Source of the DNA: Candidatus Poribacteria bacterium
Lineage (GTDB): Bacteria > Poribacteria > WGA-4E > WGA-3G
Length of the DNA: 64,000 nucleotides
Direction of reading: 5' to 3'
Assembly (NCBI GenBank): GCA_028818705.1
Contig: JAPPNJ010000104.1
Coordinates: 654 to 64,653 of the forward strand
In this document: positions 60,892 through 64,000 of the stretch, one piece after another
Position numbering within the stretch: the first letter of the stretch is position 1
How the letters are laid out: each line of letters opens with the position of its first letter
Program-made: the position numbers and the translations under genes
Notes under the pieces: generated by a model
The model's input: the letters and a program-made list of their open reading frames with translations, nothing else
Database searches by the model: none
Told to the model about the DNA's origin: nothing

Positions 60892-61007
60892 CTGTAGGAG
60901 GGATTTCCTAATCCCGACGCTTTCATCCTTCTTATGGGAGCCGCCCTATCCTCTTGCCAACCACTAACCACCAACGACCACTGTAGGAGGGATTTCCTAA
61001 TCCCGAC
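60892..61007. repeat. Two identical copies of the dispersed TGTAGGAG palindrome
   Basis: A 27-base sequence starting CTGTAGGAGGGATTTCCTAA and ending TCCCGAC occurs twice, at 60892-60918 and 60981-61007, without a mismatch. Diverged or inverted copies are near 4083, 4126, 25785 and 25893. Each has internal symmetry (GGGATT/AATCCC), so it can fold. It follows phoU directly and could act as its 3' hairpin. Confidence 0.75.
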
Positions 61008-61087
61008 TTATTTGACTAACCGAAAACGCAATAGTCCTGCCATGAAAAAAAGCGGTTGTAGGGGCAGGTCTTGTGCCTGTCCAGACA

Positions 61088-61246
61088 TTACTTGAGAATC
61101 AACATTTTGCGTGGATGCGGCGCATTGTCCGCCTGCAACTGATAGAAATAGACTCTGCTCGCCACAGGTTCACCGGGCGCGTTATTGACCGCACGAGCCG
61201 CGCTATGACTTAATACTTTCATTCCATCACTGCTATAATAGAACAT
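61088..61246 (-). pseudogene. Relic of a T9SS-type C-terminal sorting domain
   Basis: Fifty-two codons on the minus strand end in EPVASRVYFYQLQADNAPHP then RKMLILK and a stop. This matches the last 30 residues of the zincin protein (EPVASGVYFYQLRTDETSFL then RKMVILK). Upstream, SAARAVNNAPGEPVAS corresponds to RAAYWDGRNGLGEPVAS with changes, and the rest of the protein is missing. It is a truncated end of a secreted-protein gene, the second such orphan in the window. Confidence 0.75.
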
Positions 61247-61314
61247 ATACCCTCTCTCCTAATTTTTTGGGTTTCATTCTCACCTATTACGGACAAATGT
61301 ACATATCCACGATG

Positions 61315-61352
61315 AAAAAAGCAGGTTGTTCTTGGAGACTTGCACAACCTGC
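61315..61352 (-). terminator. Rho-independent terminator (minus strand)
   Basis: On the minus strand GCAGGTTGT (61352-61344) pairs with ACAACCTGC (61329-61321), followed immediately by six Ts (61320-61315). It would end transcripts from the minus-strand gene at 61706-61921. The stretch 61353-61705 holds no recognisable gene. A related but weaker hairpin is at 62088-62118 (GCAGGTT/AACCTGC). Confidence 0.6.
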
Positions 61353-61705
61353 AAAGCAAGTATGAAAGTAAGTTCCGACGGACCGCTTAGCGAACGCACG
61401 AGCAACAGAAAAGAACCCTAACCCGCGGTTCGTTGAATCAGCGTGCGGAGATAGTATCAATATTACAAGATATATTCCTAAAGCAAGTGTTGTGATTTCT
61501 GCCAGAAGATGGAACTGGTATATGATACTCCCGATACTATTCCTTTTTCTTTGTTGCTTCCCAACTGATTTTCAACTTGGGACGTGCTTTGCTGGGTGCT
61601 ACGGGTGTTGGGAGTTCGAAGAAGCCGGAGCTGCCTATATCCGAGCGATATCCATAGTAGTAGATGTGCTGCGGTGACTCGCTGGCATAGCGATTGTATA
61701 AAGTT

Positions 61706-61921
61706 CTATCCTTCAGGATCGCTGTACCTCTGACAAAACAGACGGATCTGTGTGAGCGTATCTGTTAGAGTGTTGCGATGGAATATGACACGTTTGAGTA
61801 TATCGCGCAAGAGTCCAAGGACTTCAAAGAGTCGAACCAACACCACAATCAGGAGCAGCCCCACGATTGTGACGACACTGCATGTGATGAATATCAAGAT
61901 TTGTTGGAGTGTGTAATCCAT
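61706..61921 (-). CDS. Small single-TM hypothetical protein
   Basis: A 71-residue frame, MDYTLQQILIFITCSVVTIV at the N-terminus, with one TM of about 22 residues (IFITCSVVTIVGLLLIVVLV) and an amphipathic basic tail (LRDILKRVIFHRNTLTD). It is not recognised. AAGGGGA lies 13 bases before the ATG, rather far. An intrinsic terminator lies downstream on the same strand. It may be a real small membrane protein, but composition alone cannot prove it. Confidence 0.45.
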   Translation of the reverse strand: MDYTLQQILIFITCSVVTIVGLLLIVVLVRLFEVLGLLRDILKRVIFHRNTLTDTLTQIRLFCQRYSDPEG

Positions 61922-62186
61922 TTAGTTTCAATATCCCCTTCATCGTTTTTAATTTTCAGCTCAGAAATAAATATTTACTTCCGAATCAACATCATTAAGC
62001 CAATTGTTGCGTATAATAACAATCAAAAAAATGCGTAAAATCTTTTTATAGTTTAGTTCCAGTCTCTTCAGATGTGTTTGTATAAAGGCAGGTTATTTCC
62101 TTTACCTCACCAACCTGCAATTTGCAGAAATATTCAAATACAAGGCTAAAGGCACATCTCATGCGGGTTTTCAACATTCCCTAAGG

Positions 62187-62285
62187 GTAGCAATACCACC
62201 ACGCTCAAGCGAGAACGTATGCCTGGTGTTTCAGTTAGGTGGCAGTGGCGTACGCGTAGTAATACCACCACGCTCAAGCGAGAAC
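62187..62285. repeat. 30-base direct repeat pair separated by 39 bases (CRISPR-like relic or dispersed repeat)
   Basis: GTAGCAATACCACCACGCTC AAGCGAGAAC at 62187-62216 recurs at 62256-62285 with one mismatch (C to T at position 5), and the 39-base interval is unrelated. Repeat and spacer sizes fit a one-spacer CRISPR, and the repeat's complement has a small CGCT/AGCG stem. No cas gene is in the window and two copies are too few to call an array. The remainder of 61922-62435 is AT-rich and gene-free. Confidence 0.5.
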
Positions 62286-62435
62286 TATACAGGTCAGACA
62301 AGTTTCGCACAGGCTCTCAAAATTGATCTGAGGCAATTAATGCGCTATAAAGTTATGGTAAGTCAATTTTTATAAGTTGTCAAATAAAAAAAGAATAAAA
62401 CCTATATCTAACTAAAAATTGGACGATATTTTTAG

Positions 62436-62882
62436 GTGAAGAACAAATTATACCGACAAAAATTGCTGATTTTGCTTGAAAAGCGCATAGTGCTTTGGAA
62501 TCTTATCCGATTTGTTGAAGATTTCGATGTCGCTGGTGGGTTAAAGAAACTCGCTGAGGTGATAGCGACACGCCAAGGTTTTGAGACCGAACGCGACAAT
62601 CTGACGCCTGAATCCAGCAGAAAAGAGGTAGAGAGGATTCTGGGATGTTCCTCAAGGCAAGCGAACCGAGTTTTACAAAGGCTGAGGGGTGGGAAAATCG
62701 CGCGTGTTCCTTGCCGTGAGCAAATTCTTGCACTTCTCGCCAATGGAGAAAAAAGAACACCGGAACTCACGGAGGTGATTCAAGGGCATCCAAAAGCAAT
62801 AAATACAGAGCTTACGCGTCTTGTGGAGATCGGTGAAATTGTAAAGGTTCAACAGGGTGTTTATAGGCTTCCAGAACTTTAA
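62436..62882 (+). CDS. Winged-helix DNA-binding-like protein
   Basis: A 148-residue basic protein. About residues 55-90 (SSRKEVERILGCSSRQANRV then LQRLRGG) look like one helix-turn-helix. The last 55 (REQILALLANGEKRTPELTE, VIQGHPKAINTELTRLVEIG, EIVKVQQGVYRL) are a typical winged helix ending in a beta-hairpin wing. The start is GTG 62436 without a clear ribosome site, so the true start could be later. It lies 150 bases downstream of the 30-base repeat pair. It is probably a regulator, or a domain derived from a mobile element. The target is unknown. Confidence 0.6.
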   Translation: MKNKLYRQKLLILLEKRIVLWNLIRFVEDFDVAGGLKKLAEVIATRQGFETERDNLTPESSRKEVERILGCSSRQANRVLQRLRGGKIARVPCREQILALLANGEKRTPELTEVIQGHPKAINTELTRLVEIGEIVKVQQGVYRLPEL

Positions 62883-62962
62883 AATAAAATAGAAGCCGTT
62901 GCCACTGTAGCGTTGGCGGGGATAACACGCCCCGAGCAAAACTCAATGCAATAGAAATCCTC

Positions 62963-64000
62963 CTACTTCTCGCCCTGCGCGCTTTCCTTCGGATAAAAAT
63001 GAACATCTCGTTGTGGGAATGGAATTGTAATACTGTATTCTTTAAATTTGTGCCAAATCATGAAATGAAGGTCGCTGGCAACATCAAAACGTTGAAAGGA
63101 ATCTGGAATCCACACCAATAGGTGAAAGTCTAAAGACGACTCGCCGAAACTCACAAAGCGAACGAAAGGAGCGGTAACGTTGCTGATGTTCGGAATTGGT
63201 TCTTTAATCACGCCGAGATGTTCATTTGCAGCATCAAGTAGCACTTTCTTGACAAGATCCACATCTGAACCATAAGACACACCTACATCAATCTGAAGTC
63301 GGTACAGATTACTCGCATGTGTGAGATTATGAACGGATTCTGTAATCAATTGAGAATTCGGAACAATAATCTCTTTCTCGTCAAGCGACACGATGACTGT
63401 TGAACGCAGGTTAATGCTACTGATTCTACCAAATACATTAACGTCCATAATTTCGACGAGGTCTCCGATTTTGATGGGACGTTCAAAGATCAGAATAAAC
63501 CCAGAAATCAGATTGGAGGCGATGTTTTGTAAGCCGATACCGATACCGATACTCAAACCACCGAAAATCAGTGCCAGACTCGTGAAGCTCACACCGATCG
63601 CACTCAAACTGATAAAAATACCGAGGAGAATAAAGGTAAAGTGAAGAAAACGGAGTAAGATAAACTGGGTGTGCTGCGCAATTTGAAAGGCATGTAGGAC
63701 TTGCTCCCGTAGCACCCATTGCACATATTTAGACAGAACGAACATCCCAAAAACAATCACGAACGCATAAAACAGACGGACTAAGGTTAAATTATGTTCA
63801 TTCGCATCTTCTGTCTCAGCATCGGGTAGCTGAAATAGCTCCGCGAGCGGATAATGAAAGAATTTACTCAAAATCCCCGTCCCGATACCAGCGAACCGTA
63901 ATCCTAAAATAGTCCCAACAATCATAACGATGAGGAATAGGAGTACCAGCAATCGACTTTCAACATTTTCTGTTATATTGAGTCGATTAAACAAGCGACG
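62963..64000 (-). CDS. MscS-family mechanosensitive channel (N-terminus probably beyond the window)
   Basis: At least 343 residues of an MscS channel. Features: TM helices at about 15-35, 72-93 and 110-135, then the pore-lining TM3 with the Gly/Ala pattern LALIFGGLSIGIGIGLQNIA and the beta domain start SNLISGFILIFERPIKIGDL with VEIMDVNVFGRISSINLRST. NSQLITESVHNLTHASNLYR and the cytoplasmic alpha/beta domain end in PFPQRDVHFYP. It opens on hypo-osmotic shock. The frame remains open to the edge (64000). The TTG at 63994 is a possible but unsupported start. Confidence 0.92.
   Translation of the reverse strand, partial: RRLFNRLNITENVESRLLVLLFLIVMIVGTILGLRFAGIGTGILSKFFHYPLAELFQLPDAETEDANEHNLTLVRLFYAFVIVFGMFVLSKYVQWVLREQVLHAFQIAQHTQFILLRFLHFTFILLGIFISLSAIGVSFTSLALIFGGLSIGIGIGLQNIASNLISGFILIFERPIKIGDLVEIMDVNVFGRISSINLRSTVIVSLDEKEIIVPNSQLITESVHNLTHASNLYRLQIDVGVSYGSDVDLVKKVLLDAANEHLGVIKEPIPNISNVTAPFVRFVSFGESSLDFHLLVWIPDSFQRFDVASDLHFMIWHKFKEYSITIPFPQRDVHFYPKESAQGEK

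Noticed and set aside
61492..61677. 61-codon plus-strand frame with a hydrophobic stretch
   Set aside because: No ribosome site, odd Cys/Trp-rich composition and location among repeats. The opposite-strand gene at 61706 is slightly better supported.
62088..62118. GCAGGTT/AACCTGC hairpin as a terminator
   Set aside because: Loop of 17 bases and no proper T-run on either strand. Left as a possible degenerate copy of the hairpin at 61321.

Overview
The window looks like a stretch of a Candidatus Poribacteria genome or a close relative (sponge-associated or marine). This is inferred from gene content and not from a marker gene. The window holds two phytanoyl-CoA-dioxygenase-like proteins, an L-fuconate dehydratase of the enolase superfamily, an HpcH/HpaI aldolase, large secreted proteins ending in the sorting motif NYPNPFNPETWIPYQL, FG-GAP/ASPIC proteins and many small palindromic repeats between genes. 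Outer-membrane barrels, lipoproteins with lipoboxes and Pst/Lol-type transporters indicate a two-membrane cell. No rRNA or tRNA gene was seen.

Layout. 1-156: right end of an IS200/IS605-type element (tail of tnpB, a string of hairpins resembling an omega RNA). 189-3964: a small coiled-coil protein and a TPR/FG-GAP/ASPIC secreted giant. 4219-9226: divergent MFS exporter and dnaE. 9290-11056: aldo/keto reductase, a duplicated-domain antitoxin candidate and a RelE/ParE-like toxin. 11101-17836 (minus): aconitase, small lipoprotein, glycosyltransferase, LD-carboxypeptidase, anchored SH3-like protein. 17991-18188: a MITE. 18210-25605: aminotransferase, secreted protein, AAA ATPase, HAD phosphatase, 2-oxoacid decarboxylase, Ldh2-type dehydrogenase, PhyH. 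26061-38355: aldo/keto reductase, lipoprotein, sorting-domain protein, cobalamin adenosyltransferase, L-fuconate dehydratase facing an aldolase, a membrane protein, a decayed sorting domain, a zincin with a sorting domain and an Rpn-like nuclease. 38587-42912: PhyH, then an ABC permease/ATPase/outer-membrane barrel set. 42916-48238 (minus): Uma2-like protein, then a tight five-gene operon (YdjY-acylphosphatase fusion, MocA, MoxR ATPase, sugar-type permease with a large insert, Rieske protein). 48373-52360: DUF481 barrel, nucleoside hydrolase, lipoprotein, M32 carboxypeptidase. 52639-60878: an expanded phosphate (pst) locus. 60879-62435: repeats and a gene relic. 62436-64000: winged-helix protein and MscS channel (cut by the window edge).

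The most unusual unit is the pst locus: pstS, pstC, pstA, a voltage-gated-type K+ channel, two divergent PstB-like ATPases, a third PstA-like permease, a third PstB-like ATPase and phoU. The three ATPases have lost different catalytic motifs in a complementary way. The first keeps the LSGGQ signature but lacks the Q-loop Gln and switch His. The second keeps Gln and His but has lost the signature. This is what an obligate heterodimer with one active ATP site would look like. That reading is an inference from motifs and has not been tested.

Intergenic DNA is rich in small mobile or palindromic elements: a MITE with 13-bp ends, a family sharing TATGGTA-type ends with different hairpin cargoes, a dispersed TGTAGGAGGGATTT palindrome, three 27-bp tandem hairpins with covarying stems, and a palindrome inserted in frame in a membrane-protein gene.
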